This document shows, piece after piece, positions 25,242 through 34,499 of a stretch of 64,000 nt of DNA (the first letter of the stretch is position 1; each line of letters begins with the position of its first letter). The DNA comes from Metabacillus litoralis (GTDB taxonomy: Bacteria > Bacillota > Bacilli > Bacillales > Bacillaceae), in assembly GCF_007994985.1 (NCBI RefSeq), contig NZ_VOQF01000005.1, forward strand, positions 1 to 64,000, given 5' to 3'. The translations under genes and the position numbers were made by a program. The notes below the pieces were generated by a model. That model was not told the DNA's origin and searched no databases. It saw only the letters and a program-made list of their open reading frames with translations.

Positions 25242-27326
25242 ATGGATACATATCTAGAAAAAGGCTTCCGTGTCCTAAATGGAATAGTCTTCATACTGTC
25301 TGTGTTAATATGGCAATTTAAGTTTGAATCATTTGCTATAAATAGTCTACTTGGTCTTGTTATCCCTGCATTTTTTATTTTAATGTGGGGACATGACAAA
25401 GTGAGACGATCATTTATATCATCAATTAGTTTTGCACTTATTGTGTTATCACTTACTATCCTCCCGCTTAATATGGACTACATATTATATAGTTTAGGGA
25501 CTGTAGTAATGATCGTTATAGCATCTTTTATTCTACGACCAACATTAGAGTATATTGGAATCTGTCTTTATCTATTTTTTGGATTTTATCTATTCTTTTT
25601 CGTCCAATATGTCGGAGGGATAAAAGGATTATTTACGAGTGAAATACTTGCTTTGTTAAATCAATCTTATTATTCATTTGAATGGTTACCAACAATCATG
25701 AGTGCTAAGTGGGCTATTTTAATTATTGCTTATGCGATTTATTTAGCAAAAGCAGCTTTAACAAAAGAGTTTATTCGGATGAAACTTTTTCATATCGTGA
25801 TGAGTGTTATTTCATTTCCGTTCCTGTTATTACCTCTGATTATTAGTGGTTATATTTACGCTTTATACAAGCATGTATTTAGTTATGCTACTATTTTCAG
25901 AAATACTGTTAAGGTTGAAAAAAATATATTATCAACATCAAGTCAACCTGCTTATGAAAAATATATTTTTAAGAAAGCATTTGTTGATGCAAAAAATGTT
26001 ATGCAAACAGCTTTCAAAACAAATAGGCTACACGTGAAAGAAATTTATCATTCTATTAAAAAAAATAAGAATACTTATGGAAAAGCAATTCATTTATTTT
26101 TAAGTATTATTTCCTACTCTGCTATTTTTGCGACATTTACAGTAGGCAACGCTTTGATTGCAATTAGTGCAGCTATACACTTCTCTTTGTTAGCAATCTA
26201 TAGTGCTCCTGTATTCGCCTTTTGGACTATTGTTTACTATGGTGACCAGACATATAGAAAAATCAATAATATTTCAACTGTATGTTCTACCTGCTATCAT
26301 CATTCTGCTCTACCAACATACCATTGTCCTAGCTGCCAAACTGCACATACATTGATGGTTCCAAGTAAATTTGGAACTTTAAAAAGAAAATGTCAATGTG
26401 GACATAAAATCTCAACCTCGATCTTTAATGGTAGAAGTCAGCTAGATGCTAGTTGTCACACTTGTTCTACTCCTATTTATAGTAGTGAAGCAACAACATT
26501 ACAAATACCTGTTATTGGTGGTACATCAGCAGGGAAAACAAGCTTTGTCATGTCATCGATGGCTTCTTTAATTAATGAATCAGAAAGTAAAGATTGGACA
26601 TTTCGATACCCAAAAGCTGAGTTTAAAGATAGTATTGAAGCTTTTTATAGAAACCAGAGTGTTGGTGTTCGTCCAATAAAAACGCAAAGTCGTACACCAG
26701 AAGCACAATATGTAGGTATTACGACAAAAAAATCAAAGATTGAAAAAATTCTTTATCTTTATGATCCTTCTGGAGAAACATTTGAAACAAGTGGTGATTT
26801 CAAAAAACAGCGATATCTGGAACATTATGATGGTCTTGTGTTTGTTATTGATCCGTTTTCAATTGCAAATGTGAGAGAAAGATATCAACGAGAATATAAC
26901 GTGAATGCTGTTAATCCTAGTTTTGCGGACTTTGAAAATATATTTGATCGTTTTCTAATTGAACTGCAAGAGAGTTATGGTATTAAAGCACATGAGAAGA
27001 TTACTAAACCAATTGCGATCGTTGTGAATAAAATTGATCAAGTGTTAAAAAATGAAGTCGGAACAGAAACAGCTAAGCAACTTGCAGCAACAAGAGATGA
27101 TATGAAAAATATATCAGATGCTACACATTTTCTATGTAAGGAATTCTTGGCAAGCGTCGGAATGAACAATTTCTTGAGAAAGGTTGATAACAAGCTATCA
27201 AATTATCAATTTTTTGCTTATAGCTCACATAAGAAGGAGCAAACGGTTGATCATACATCAGAGCCATTGCTATGGCTATTAGGTGAACTTCATAAGGATT
27301 TAAAAATTATTAATGATGGAAAGTAG
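25242..27326 (+). CDS. Polytopic membrane protein with zinc ribbons and a C-terminal GTPase domain
   Basis: 694 residues from ATG 25242; TAGGAGG lies 11 bases upstream. The N-terminal third has about seven to nine hydrophobic segments (residues 10-220 and 285-340). Zinc-binding clusters follow (CSTC, CPSC, CQCG, CHTC; about 347-410). A P-loop GGTSAGKT lies at 426-433, a switch II-like YDPSGETFE and a guanine-specificity motif NKID at 596-599. The domain order (membrane, zinc ribbon, GTPase) is that of a membrane-anchored counterpart to the soluble GTPase at 21464. Inferred role: membrane-bound switch or effector of the cassette. Confidence 0.82.
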   Translation: MDTYLEKGFRVLNGIVFILSVLIWQFKFESFAINSLLGLVIPAFFILMWGHDKVRRSFISSISFALIVLSLTILPLNMDYILYSLGTVVMIVIASFILRPTLEYIGICLYLFFGFYLFFFVQYVGGIKGLFTSEILALLNQSYYSFEWLPTIMSAKWAILIIAYAIYLAKAALTKEFIRMKLFHIVMSVISFPFLLLPLIISGYIYALYKHVFSYATIFRNTVKVEKNILSTSSQPAYEKYIFKKAFVDAKNVMQTAFKTNRLHVKEIYHSIKKNKNTYGKAIHLFLSIISYSAIFATFTVGNALIAISAAIHFSLLAIYSAPVFAFWTIVYYGDQTYRKINNISTVCSTCYHHSALPTYHCPSCQTAHTLMVPSKFGTLKRKCQCGHKISTSIFNGRSQLDASCHTCSTPIYSSEATTLQIPVIGGTSAGKTSFVMSSMASLINESESKDWTFRYPKAEFKDSIEAFYRNQSVGVRPIKTQSRTPEAQYVGITTKKSKIEKILYLYDPSGETFETSGDFKKQRYLEHYDGLVFVIDPFSIANVRERYQREYNVNAVNPSFADFENIFDRFLIELQESYGIKAHEKITKPIAIVVNKIDQVLKNEVGTETAKQLAATRDDMKNISDATHFLCKEFLASVGMNNFLRKVDNKLSNYQFFAYSSHKKEQTVDHTSEPLLWLLGELHKDLKIINDGK

Positions 27327-27334
27327 TGTGAGAG

Positions 27335-27784
27335 ATGCTATTAATTAAAAAATATTACTTTCAAGCCATTTGCTACTTAATCGTCATTCTGCTTCTACTT
27401 TTTAGTTGGTACCTCTTAAAATCTGAAATTCAAATGGCTTTTAAAGCTGTGTGGAATCTTTATAGTGGACAAACAGTATCAAGTTCTTCTAGTTTGCAAG
27501 CATTTAATGAAATGATTCAACAAGAAGTTACAGAAGAAAACCAAGAAGAAGGTCGAGCTGAACTTAAGCATATAGGATCTTTAGAAGTTACAACTGAAGG
27601 GGCAAATGTAAGAACCTCAACTGAAGTAAAAGATGAAACAGTTGCTTTTGTTGCTGCTAAGGGAGACCAATTCTACTATTATGAAGAACAAAACAGTGAT
27701 GGTACCATTTGGTATAAAATAATTAATCAAGAAACACAGGAACAATTTTGGATTAGCTCAAAAACAGTTAAGATAATTGAGTAA
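27335..27784 (+). CDS. Membrane-anchored SH3-like domain protein
   Basis: 149 residues: one N-terminal membrane segment (about 9-30), a short linker, and a bacterial SH3-like domain (about 83-149) with the typical EGANVRTSTEVKDE opening and a WYKII strand. Such domains are usually extracytoplasmic and bind peptidoglycan or proteins, which places the end of the cassette in contact with the cell wall. It starts 8 bp after the membrane GTPase stop with only a weak binding site (GTGAGAG), so coupled translation is likely. Last gene of the cassette. Confidence 0.75.
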   Translation: MLLIKKYYFQAICYLIVILLLLFSWYLLKSEIQMAFKAVWNLYSGQTVSSSSSLQAFNEMIQQEVTEENQEEGRAELKHIGSLEVTTEGANVRTSTEVKDETVAFVAAKGDQFYYYEEQNSDGTIWYKIINQETQEQFWISSKTVKIIE

Positions 27785-27964
27785 GGCTCTTGAAAGATTG
27801 TTGCTATGTAATCAAAATATACAGTAGTAACAGTGGATTTTCGCATATAAAGCTACCTGAAGAAAAGATGCCACTAGACTTACTACTGTGCTGATTTCTC
27901 GAGTATATAAAAGCAACAAAGTTTGCGAAAATAACCTTGAGTGACAATAAAAATAAATGTGGCT

Positions 27965-28010
27965 AACCCCTAAAACAGAAAATGTATATTAAGCTGTTTA
28001 GGGGTTTTTG
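27965..28010 (+). terminator. Terminator after the chaperone-GTPase cassette
   Basis: AACCCCTAAAACAG and CTGTTTAGGGGTT form a long stem followed by TTTTTG. It lies about 180 bp after the SH3-like gene. Confidence 0.85.
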
Positions 28011-28100
28011 TAAATGAAGTATAAATCTAGTATGCCTAGTGACAGGTGTCAATCTAATGGTTACAATAAGTACAAACATACTTTGATTAGGAGATACAAC

Positions 28101-30317
28101 ATGATGTCGTCAGAGCCGAAGTGGTTTAAAATTATAATCAGTGTTATGCTTTTGATTGTTTTGAATCAAGTACTTCTTTATATTTTCCAAATGAAAGATA
28201 TATTTTTACAAGTATCTTATGTGACGATTAATATTTTGACAGTTTTTGTTTTATTAGGATTACTGATTACTCTTAGAAAGACAACGAATGAGCTTAGGAA
28301 AAGTAATCAAAAGCTAAATAATATATTTGATTCATTAGATGTGGCAGTATGGGCACACGATTTAAAATCAGATAATCTTTATATTTCTCAGGGGATTGAG
28401 CATTTATATGGCTATAATTTAAATGAGTTTTATCATGATCACTATCTGTGGAAAAAAGTAGTCCATCCTGATGATGAAAACATCTTAACAGAAAGAGCAA
28501 AGCTTATTGATCAAGGAAAACCTGTGACAAGCATTTACCGAATACTTAGACCTGATGGTGATGTAAGGTGGATTCAAGACAGAGGTATTCCTACTTATGA
28601 TGATAAAGGTAACTATAATGACTTTTCTGCCGTATTATTTGATATTACTGAACAAAAAGAAGGAGAAGAACGTTACCGTGGAATCGTGGAACTATCTCCA
28701 GATTTTATTGCTGTTATTAAAGATTGGAAGTTTAACTTTATCAATGAAGCTGGATGTAGACTTCTTGGTGTAGAAAGTTCTTTAGAGCTTTTTGGTAGAT
28801 CAATACTAGAGTTTGTTTCTACTGCTGATGTGAGGAAGATCAGTGATGCTCTAACAGAGATGGAAGATAAGGCTAGAGAAATAAATAGATTTGAACTTCA
28901 GATCATTCGAATTGATAAAAAGAATGTTGACTTAGAAATGTCAGTCATGAGAATTCCTTATGAAGGAAGATTGGCAACATTAGTAGTAGGAAGAGATATT
29001 ACAGAACGTAAAAAAGCAGATGAAATCATTCATCATATGGCTTATTACGATACGTTAACAGGACTTCCTAACCGAAATATGTTTAAAGAACATCTAAACA
29101 ATCGTTTGTTTAATTCAAAGGATGAAAAACTAGCAGTGCTTTTTCTAGATTTAGATCGCTTTAAAGTGATTAATGATACAAAAGGACATTCAACAGGTGA
29201 TCATGTTCTTCAGCTTGTTGCCAAGCGTTTATCTGAAGCAGTTTCTGATGAAGGATTAGTTTCTCGACAAGGTGGAGATGAGTTCTTAATTTTATTAAAT
29301 GATGCAACAAACGATAAAATTGAGTGCATTTCAAAGCAAATTATTAACGATTTTTCACAGCCATTATATATAGAAGACGATGAATTCTTTGTTACAACAA
29401 GTATTGGTATTAGTATATATCCAGTTGATGGAGAGGATCAGGAAACACTGATCAAAAACGCTGATACAGCGATGTATTTGGCAAAAGATCGTGGGAAAAA
29501 TAATTATCAATACTATAATCCGAAGCTAAATAACTATTCAACAAGAAGAATGAAATTAGAAGTAGAGCTACGAAAAGCATTGAATAAAGATCAATTAACA
29601 ATCCATTACCAGCCGCAAGTAGAGCTTAGTACGAAAAAAATAATAGCAGTAGAAGCATTACTACGTTGGAATTCTCCAAAGTATGGAAGTGTTTCACCTG
29701 CTGAATTTATTCCAATTGCTGAAGAAACAGGATTAATTGTACCAATTGGTAGATGGGTGCTGCAAAAGGTTAGTGAACAGCAAAAACAATGGAAGAAAGC
29801 AGGAATATCTTCATTACGAGTTGCTGTTAACGTATCAGTTCGACAAATGCAGGAAAATTGCTTTGCACAGGATGTGAAGCAGGTGATCAAAGAGCATGAC
29901 TTAAATCCAGTAGATCTAGAGCTAGAAATCACTGAAAGTATTATGCAAAATATCGAAAATTCAACAATTGTGTTAAATGAGTTGAAAAAGCTTGGTGTGA
30001 CGTTATCTATTGATGACTTTGGTAAAGGCTATTCATCATTAAGTTATTTGAGGCATTTACCGATCGATACAATTAAAATTGATAAATCATTTGTTGATGA
30101 TATTTGTGATACATCAAATAATGGATCTATTGCTAAAGCGATTATCGATATGGGTCATAATTTGGGCTTTACGATTGTGGCTGAGGGAATTGAACAAGAA
30201 GAACAAGCTGAGTTTCTGAAGGGGAATTCTTGTGAGTATGGACAAGGGTATTTCTTTAGTAAGCCACTGCCAGCTGAGGAAGTTTTTTTGTTGCTGGAAA
30301 AGGGATTGGATAGATAG
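28101..30317 (+). CDS. PAS-GGDEF-EAL c-di-GMP turnover protein
   Basis: 738 residues from ATG 28101, preceded by TAGGAGA. An upstream in-frame start at 28014 lacks a binding site and falls at the cassette terminator. Two N-terminal membrane segments (about 8-60) are followed by two PAS domains (about 75-195 and 200-305), a GGDEF domain with intact GGDEF (391-395) and an EAL domain with EAL at 518-520. Other catalytic blocks are present (ELEITES, DDFGKGYSSL, IKIDKSFV, EGIEQEEQ). Both active sites look functional, so it may synthesise and degrade c-di-GMP under control of the sensed signal. It connects with the c-di-GMP riboswitch at 40388. Confidence 0.95.
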   Translation: MMSSEPKWFKIIISVMLLIVLNQVLLYIFQMKDIFLQVSYVTINILTVFVLLGLLITLRKTTNELRKSNQKLNNIFDSLDVAVWAHDLKSDNLYISQGIEHLYGYNLNEFYHDHYLWKKVVHPDDENILTERAKLIDQGKPVTSIYRILRPDGDVRWIQDRGIPTYDDKGNYNDFSAVLFDITEQKEGEERYRGIVELSPDFIAVIKDWKFNFINEAGCRLLGVESSLELFGRSILEFVSTADVRKISDALTEMEDKAREINRFELQIIRIDKKNVDLEMSVMRIPYEGRLATLVVGRDITERKKADEIIHHMAYYDTLTGLPNRNMFKEHLNNRLFNSKDEKLAVLFLDLDRFKVINDTKGHSTGDHVLQLVAKRLSEAVSDEGLVSRQGGDEFLILLNDATNDKIECISKQIINDFSQPLYIEDDEFFVTTSIGISIYPVDGEDQETLIKNADTAMYLAKDRGKNNYQYYNPKLNNYSTRRMKLEVELRKALNKDQLTIHYQPQVELSTKKIIAVEALLRWNSPKYGSVSPAEFIPIAEETGLIVPIGRWVLQKVSEQQKQWKKAGISSLRVAVNVSVRQMQENCFAQDVKQVIKEHDLNPVDLELEITESIMQNIENSTIVLNELKKLGVTLSIDDFGKGYSSLSYLRHLPIDTIKIDKSFVDDICDTSNNGSIAKAIIDMGHNLGFTIVAEGIEQEEQAEFLKGNSCEYGQGYFFSKPLPAEEVFLLLEKGLDR

Positions 30318-30318
30318 G

Positions 30319-30356
30319 AAAAGCCTTGAAGAGATCATTATTTTCAAGGCTTTTTG
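30319..30356 (+). terminator. Terminator after the GGDEF-EAL gene
   Basis: AAGCCTTGAA and TTCAAGGCTT form a perfect stem followed by TTT. Confidence 0.88.
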
Positions 30357-30429
30357 GTTATCGCTTTTTAAAAAACTTGTTTTTAGAGGCCATTTTTGCG
30401 GGTAATTTGTTAGGAAGTATTAATTCCGT

Positions 30430-30553
30430 TTCATTTCGCTGCAGACACTCGCTTTCCGCGGGGAGGAAGTCAAGCCTCCTCGGCTGCGCCTGTGGGGTCT
30501 TGACCTTTCCTCTGCACCCGCAGGAGTCGAGTGTCTTCCGCTGCATTCCACTA
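30430..30553. repeat. GC-rich palindromic Bacillaceae repeat, copy A
   Basis: A GC-rich island in AT-rich DNA whose ends are inverted repeats (TTCGCTGCAGACACTCGC against GAGTGTCTTCCGCTGCA). It has an inner CTTTCCGCGG block and a CCTCCTCGGC…GCAGGAGTC pair. Related islands lie at 36628, 43873 and, degenerate, at 60903. No coding capacity. The rest of 30357-30721 holds nothing recognisable. Confidence 0.75.
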
Positions 30554-30721
30554 GTTTATACAATGATCTTTGATGAAACAACCATTCTAGTAAGTTTTTG
30601 CTAATTGACTTAAATACCTGTGAAACACTGTGTTTTATCTCTTAAATATCCTTTTTGAATAAGGGATATACCATTTGCTTCAAATCACTAAAGTAACAAA
30701 TTTTAATATGAACAGTTCTTA

Positions 30722-32035
30722 CTAATCTCTCTGATAACTCATCATCATACCCAAAACAGCTCCAACAATTGCTGGTAGAAGCCAGCCAATTCCGATAGAG
30801 AAAAATGGGATATAGGAGAATAATTGATTAATTCCTTCTATATTAATGTTAGCTGCTTTTAATCCATCAACAACACTGATGATTGCTGTTGCGACTAAGC
30901 TGTATTGATAAACAATTGGTTTAATTCCAAATGCGTAATCAATAAATGATAATAAAATCAGTACGATTGCTATAGGGTAAATCGTGAATAATAATGGAAT
31001 GGAAACCGAGATTAGCTGTGATAAACCAAAGTTTGCTATAGCTGTACTAAATAAAGATAATATGAAAATTAATAGCTTATAGCTTAATCTTGGTATAACA
31101 CTTGATAGATAATTTCCACATGCTGATACTAAACCAACACTTGTTGTTAAACATGCAAATGTAATGGCTAGTGCTAGGACAATTTTCCCTAAAGGCCCAA
31201 ATAATTCATGTGCAATACCAGATAGAATTGCCCCACCGTTATCTAAATAGCCGAGACTTGAAACACTAGAAGCTCCAATAAAGGCAAGTGATACATACAC
31301 AAGAACAAGACCTATTGCTGCAATGATGGCTGCTTTTATGCAAACCTTAGCAATATCTATTTTTTCTGTGACACCACGTTCTTTGATAACTGACACAATC
31401 ACAATTCCGAAAACTAGTGCACCTAAAGTATCAAGTGTTAAATAGCCCTCTAAAAAGCCCTTGAAAAATGCACCCTCGATATAATCTCCCTGAGATTGTT
31501 GAAATTTACCAAGTGGTGTTAGAGTAGCTTTTATTGTTAACATTACAAGAATGATCAGTAAAGCGGGAGTTAAAATTTTACCTATTCGATCAACAAGCTT
31601 ACTTGGGTTAAGAGCAAGCCAAAACGTGATAACAAAAAAGATGATTGAATAGACCAAAAGTGTTAGTTGTGAATTTATTAGTGCTTCTGAAAGAAATGGT
31701 GTTATACCAATTTCATAAGCTACTGTAGCAGTTCTTGGAATCCCAAAGAACGGTCCGATTGTTAAATACAAAATAATCGGAAAAATCACTCCGAACATAG
31801 GGTGTACTTTGTTACCAATTGTACGAATATCACTACCTGCTAATGCAATAGCCACAATTCCTAAAAAGGGAAGACCGACACCAGTGATTAAAAATCCAAT
31901 TGTTGCTAACCAAACATGTTCACCAGCTTGTTGTCCTAGTGCTGGGGGAAAAATCATATTACCTGCACCTAAAAATAGCGCAAATAACATTAAACCGATA
32001 ACAAGGATTTCTTTACCGGATAATTGTTTACTCAT
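30722..32035 (-). CDS. brnQ: Branched-chain amino acid:cation symporter, BrnQ family
   Basis: 437 residues with about twelve membrane segments. The family signature near the N-terminus, ALFLGAGNMIFPPALGQQAGE, is present, as is GGAILSGIAHELFGPLGK in the centre. It takes up leucine, isoleucine and valine with Na+ or H+. The minus-strand start is preceded by GGAGGAC. It is divergently arranged with a second BrnQ gene at 32304. No T-box leader or CodY-type site was recognised with confidence in the 268-bp interval. Confidence 0.93.
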   Translation of the reverse strand: MSKQLSGKEILVIGLMLFALFLGAGNMIFPPALGQQAGEHVWLATIGFLITGVGLPFLGIVAIALAGSDIRTIGNKVHPMFGVIFPIILYLTIGPFFGIPRTATVAYEIGITPFLSEALINSQLTLLVYSIIFFVITFWLALNPSKLVDRIGKILTPALLIILVMLTIKATLTPLGKFQQSQGDYIEGAFFKGFLEGYLTLDTLGALVFGIVIVSVIKERGVTEKIDIAKVCIKAAIIAAIGLVLVYVSLAFIGASSVSSLGYLDNGGAILSGIAHELFGPLGKIVLALAITFACLTTSVGLVSACGNYLSSVIPRLSYKLLIFILSLFSTAIANFGLSQLISVSIPLLFTIYPIAIVLILLSFIDYAFGIKPIVYQYSLVATAIISVVDGLKAANINIEGINQLFSYIPFFSIGIGWLLPAIVGAVLGMMMSYQRD

Positions 32036-32263
32036 ATTGTCCTCCTGAAATTTAACTATTGTAAGATATAATTATTATTCTCGTTTTTTCGACACAAAAA
32101 TCAGTTTAGCACATATTAATCGTGAATTAGTAGAAAAAAATAAATTTTATAAAAACTTCTTCGGTAAAAATGTAAAAATTTTAGTATTTTAGTATAAATT
32201 ATAAATCAGAAAAATTTTAATAATCAAACATCTTTAACTTAACTAGCAATCAACCTTCTCCCT

Positions 32264-32272
32264 TGGTATAAT
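32264..32272 (+). promoter_or_regulatory. Extended -10 promoter for the second brnQ
   Basis: TGGTATAAT lies 32 bp before the start codon; the -35 region is poor, as is common with extended -10 promoters. Confidence 0.4.
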
Positions 32273-32303
32273 TCACCTCATTATACTTAAGGAGATAACA
32301 AGA

Positions 32304-33626
32304 ATGTTTAAGAAAAAAGAACTTATATTTATTAGTTTTATGCTTTTTTCCATGTTTTTTGGTGCAGGGAACTTAATTTTTCCTGCATTTTTAGGTCGTT
32401 CAGCAGGTGAAGATGTCTGGATTTCGTTAGCCGGATTCATCTTAACGGCAGTTGGACTGCCAATATTAGGCGTAATGGCGGTGGCAAAGGCTGGTAGCTT
32501 ACACACATTAGCAATGCGTGTTCATCCTGGTTTTGCGTTTCTTTTTCCGTTATTGATTTATGTATCAATAGGACCTGGATTAGCAATACCACGCGCTGGT
32601 TCAATTTCATTTGAAATGGGACTTAAACCCTTTTTACCAGAATCTCTAATGAATCAACCATTCATGTTGTTAATGTACACAATCGTATTCTTTGCTATCA
32701 CACTTTGGTTAAGTCTACAGCCTTCAAAGCTAGTTGATCGATTTGGTAAGCTGCTTACACCAATTTTGCTAGTGATGATTGTAGTGATTTTTGTCAAAGC
32801 AGTTTTCACACCGATTGGCTCGTTTGGACAAGCAACAGGAGTGTATGCTAATAATTCATTTTTCCAAGGCTTTTTAGATGGATACTTGACGATGGATGCT
32901 TTAGCTGCGCTAGTATTCGGTATTGTTGTCGCAAACACGATTCGCGCAAAAGGTGTAGACAGTCCAAAATTAATTTCAAGATATATGAGTATTGCTGGAA
33001 TTGGCGCAGGAATTTTACTCGCTTCCATTTATGGGATTTTAGCATATCTTGGCGCTTCTAGTGCTACAATAGGTCAACCAGAAAATGGGGCACAAGTATT
33101 AACACTTGTGATGAATTCGTTATTTGGTCAAGGTGGCATCATTATGCTGGGCATGTTATTTACCCTAGCCTGCCTTTGTGTGTGTATCGGACTTATTATT
33201 GCATGTAGTCAATACTTTACAGGAATTTTCCCAAAGCTATCTTATAAAAAATGGGCAGTTATTCTAGCAGTACTTAGTCTTCTCGTAGCAAACTTAGGAT
33301 TAACTCAAATATTAACCGTTTCTGTTCCAATACTAGGAGCAATTTATCCGATTGCAGTTGTGTTGATTACACTTGGATTAATGTCAGCAAAAGTAAGTAA
33401 GCAAGTTTACTTGTTCACGATCTTGTTTACAGGAATATTTAGTGTGCTAGAAACAATAAATCTTACATTTTTCGCTGGAGCAATGGATTCAGTTTTAGCT
33501 AATGTTCCTCTTTATGATCAGGGAGTAGGGTGGTTAGTGCCTGCAATAGTGGGGGCATTAGTTGGATATGTGTTAAGTACTATTATGAAATCTAGTAGTG
33601 ATGTTGATTCTGATCTTGCTGCTTAA
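32304..33626 (+). CDS. brnQ: Branched-chain amino acid:cation symporter, BrnQ family (second copy)
   Basis: 440 residues, about twelve membrane segments, with the family signature FGAGNLIFPAFLGRSAGE. It is clearly paralogous to the divergent neighbour (shared LWLxLxPSKLVDRxGKxLTP block) but diverged, so this is an old duplication. AAGGAGA precedes the ATG. The two transporters may differ in affinity or substrate preference. Confidence 0.93.
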   Translation: MFKKKELIFISFMLFSMFFGAGNLIFPAFLGRSAGEDVWISLAGFILTAVGLPILGVMAVAKAGSLHTLAMRVHPGFAFLFPLLIYVSIGPGLAIPRAGSISFEMGLKPFLPESLMNQPFMLLMYTIVFFAITLWLSLQPSKLVDRFGKLLTPILLVMIVVIFVKAVFTPIGSFGQATGVYANNSFFQGFLDGYLTMDALAALVFGIVVANTIRAKGVDSPKLISRYMSIAGIGAGILLASIYGILAYLGASSATIGQPENGAQVLTLVMNSLFGQGGIIMLGMLFTLACLCVCIGLIIACSQYFTGIFPKLSYKKWAVILAVLSLLVANLGLTQILTVSVPILGAIYPIAVVLITLGLMSAKVSKQVYLFTILFTGIFSVLETINLTFFAGAMDSVLANVPLYDQGVGWLVPAIVGALVGYVLSTIMKSSSDVDSDLAA

Positions 33627-33633
33627 GTTGTGT

Positions 33634-33665
33634 GGAGTGAGGGTGTGTGCCCTTGCTCTTTTTTG
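33634..33665 (+). terminator. Terminator after the second brnQ
   Basis: GAGTGAGGG and CCCTTGCTC pair (with two wobble pairs) around TGTGTG, followed by six T. Confidence 0.78.
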
Positions 33666-33701
33666 TAAGGGTTTTGATTAGTCATTTTGTTAGAAGCGTA
33701 A

Positions 33702-34215
33702 ACATGGTCGATAAAAGAGGCTGGATGGTTGGAAAGATGTAATTAATGGTTTGCAAGTGATCGAATGGCGTGGAAAAGTGAGAACATGGTCGATAAAAGA
33801 GGCTGGATGGTTGGAAAGATGTAATTAATGGTTTGCAAGTGATCGAATGGTGTGGAAAAGTATGGGAATGGTTGATAAAAGAGGCTGAATGGTCGGGAAA
33901 ATGTAATTAATGGTTTGTAAGTGATCAAATGGCGTGGAAAAATGAGAACATGGTCGATAAAAGAGGCTGGATGGTTGGAAAGATGTAATTAATGGTTTGC
34001 AAGTGATCGAATGGCGTGGAAAAGTGAGAACATGGTCGATAAAAGAGGCTGGATGGTTGGAAAGATGTAATTAATGGTTTGCAAGTGATCGAATGGCGTG
34101 GAAAAGTGAGAACATGGTCGATAAAAGAGGCTGGATGGTCGGAATAATGTAATTAATGGTTTGCAAGTGATCGAACGGCGTGGAAAAGTGAGAACATGGT
34201 CGATAAGAGAGCCCG
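33702..34215 (+). repeat. Tandem repeat, 82-bp period, six units plus a partial unit
   Basis: The motif ACATGGTCGATAAAAGAGGC recurs (with variants) at 33702, 33784, 33866, 33948, 34030, 34112 and 34194: exactly 82 bp each time. Units 4 to 6 are nearly identical and unit 3 is the most diverged. Each unit holds four ATGG words 21, 21, 19 and 21 bp apart, so it seems to have grown from a smaller repeat of about 20 bp. 82 is not a multiple of three and stops occur, so it is not coding. Confidence 0.95.
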
Positions 34216-34456
34216 AATAGTTGATAAATCATTAAATAATGACTGACAAGTTTGTTAACATGACTTAAAGAAATATGGATAGGACGTTATACAAGTAAGC
34301 TTTGATTAATAAACCAAATATCAGTTCGTACTCCAATAAAACATGTATAAAATACCACTTACATCTTTGTAAAAATCCACGTTACATATACAATTATGTG
34401 TACAATTGTATAAATATGAACCCCTTTAATTACTCACTTCCAACAACCCCCACAAT
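34216..34456. other. Gene-free AT-rich spacer
   Basis: No credible gene: the open frame at 34302-34496 has no binding site, atypical composition and runs through a terminator. Confidence 0.5.
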
Positions 34457-34485
34457 ACAAAAAAGCCACCTCAAAAGGTGGCTCA
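34457..34485 (-). terminator. Terminator of the SEC-C gene
   Basis: AGCCACCT and AGGTGGCT form the stem; on the minus strand it is followed by a T-run. Confidence 0.85.
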
Positions 34486-34499
34486 TCTTAATCTAGTTC

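Noticed and set aside
32036-32303. T-box or amino-acid riboswitch between the brnQ genes
   Set aside because: No T-box sequence (TGGNACCGCG-type) or specifier hairpin was found.
33743-33928. Open frame on the minus strand across the 82-bp repeats
   Set aside because: It is a by-product of the tandem repeat; the 82-bp period shifts the frame at every unit, and there is no binding site.
33702-34215. CRISPR array
   Set aside because: The repeats are contiguous with no unique spacers and there are no cas genes.
34302-34496. 64-codon plus-strand open frame
   Set aside because: It runs through the terminator of the SEC-C gene and has no binding site.
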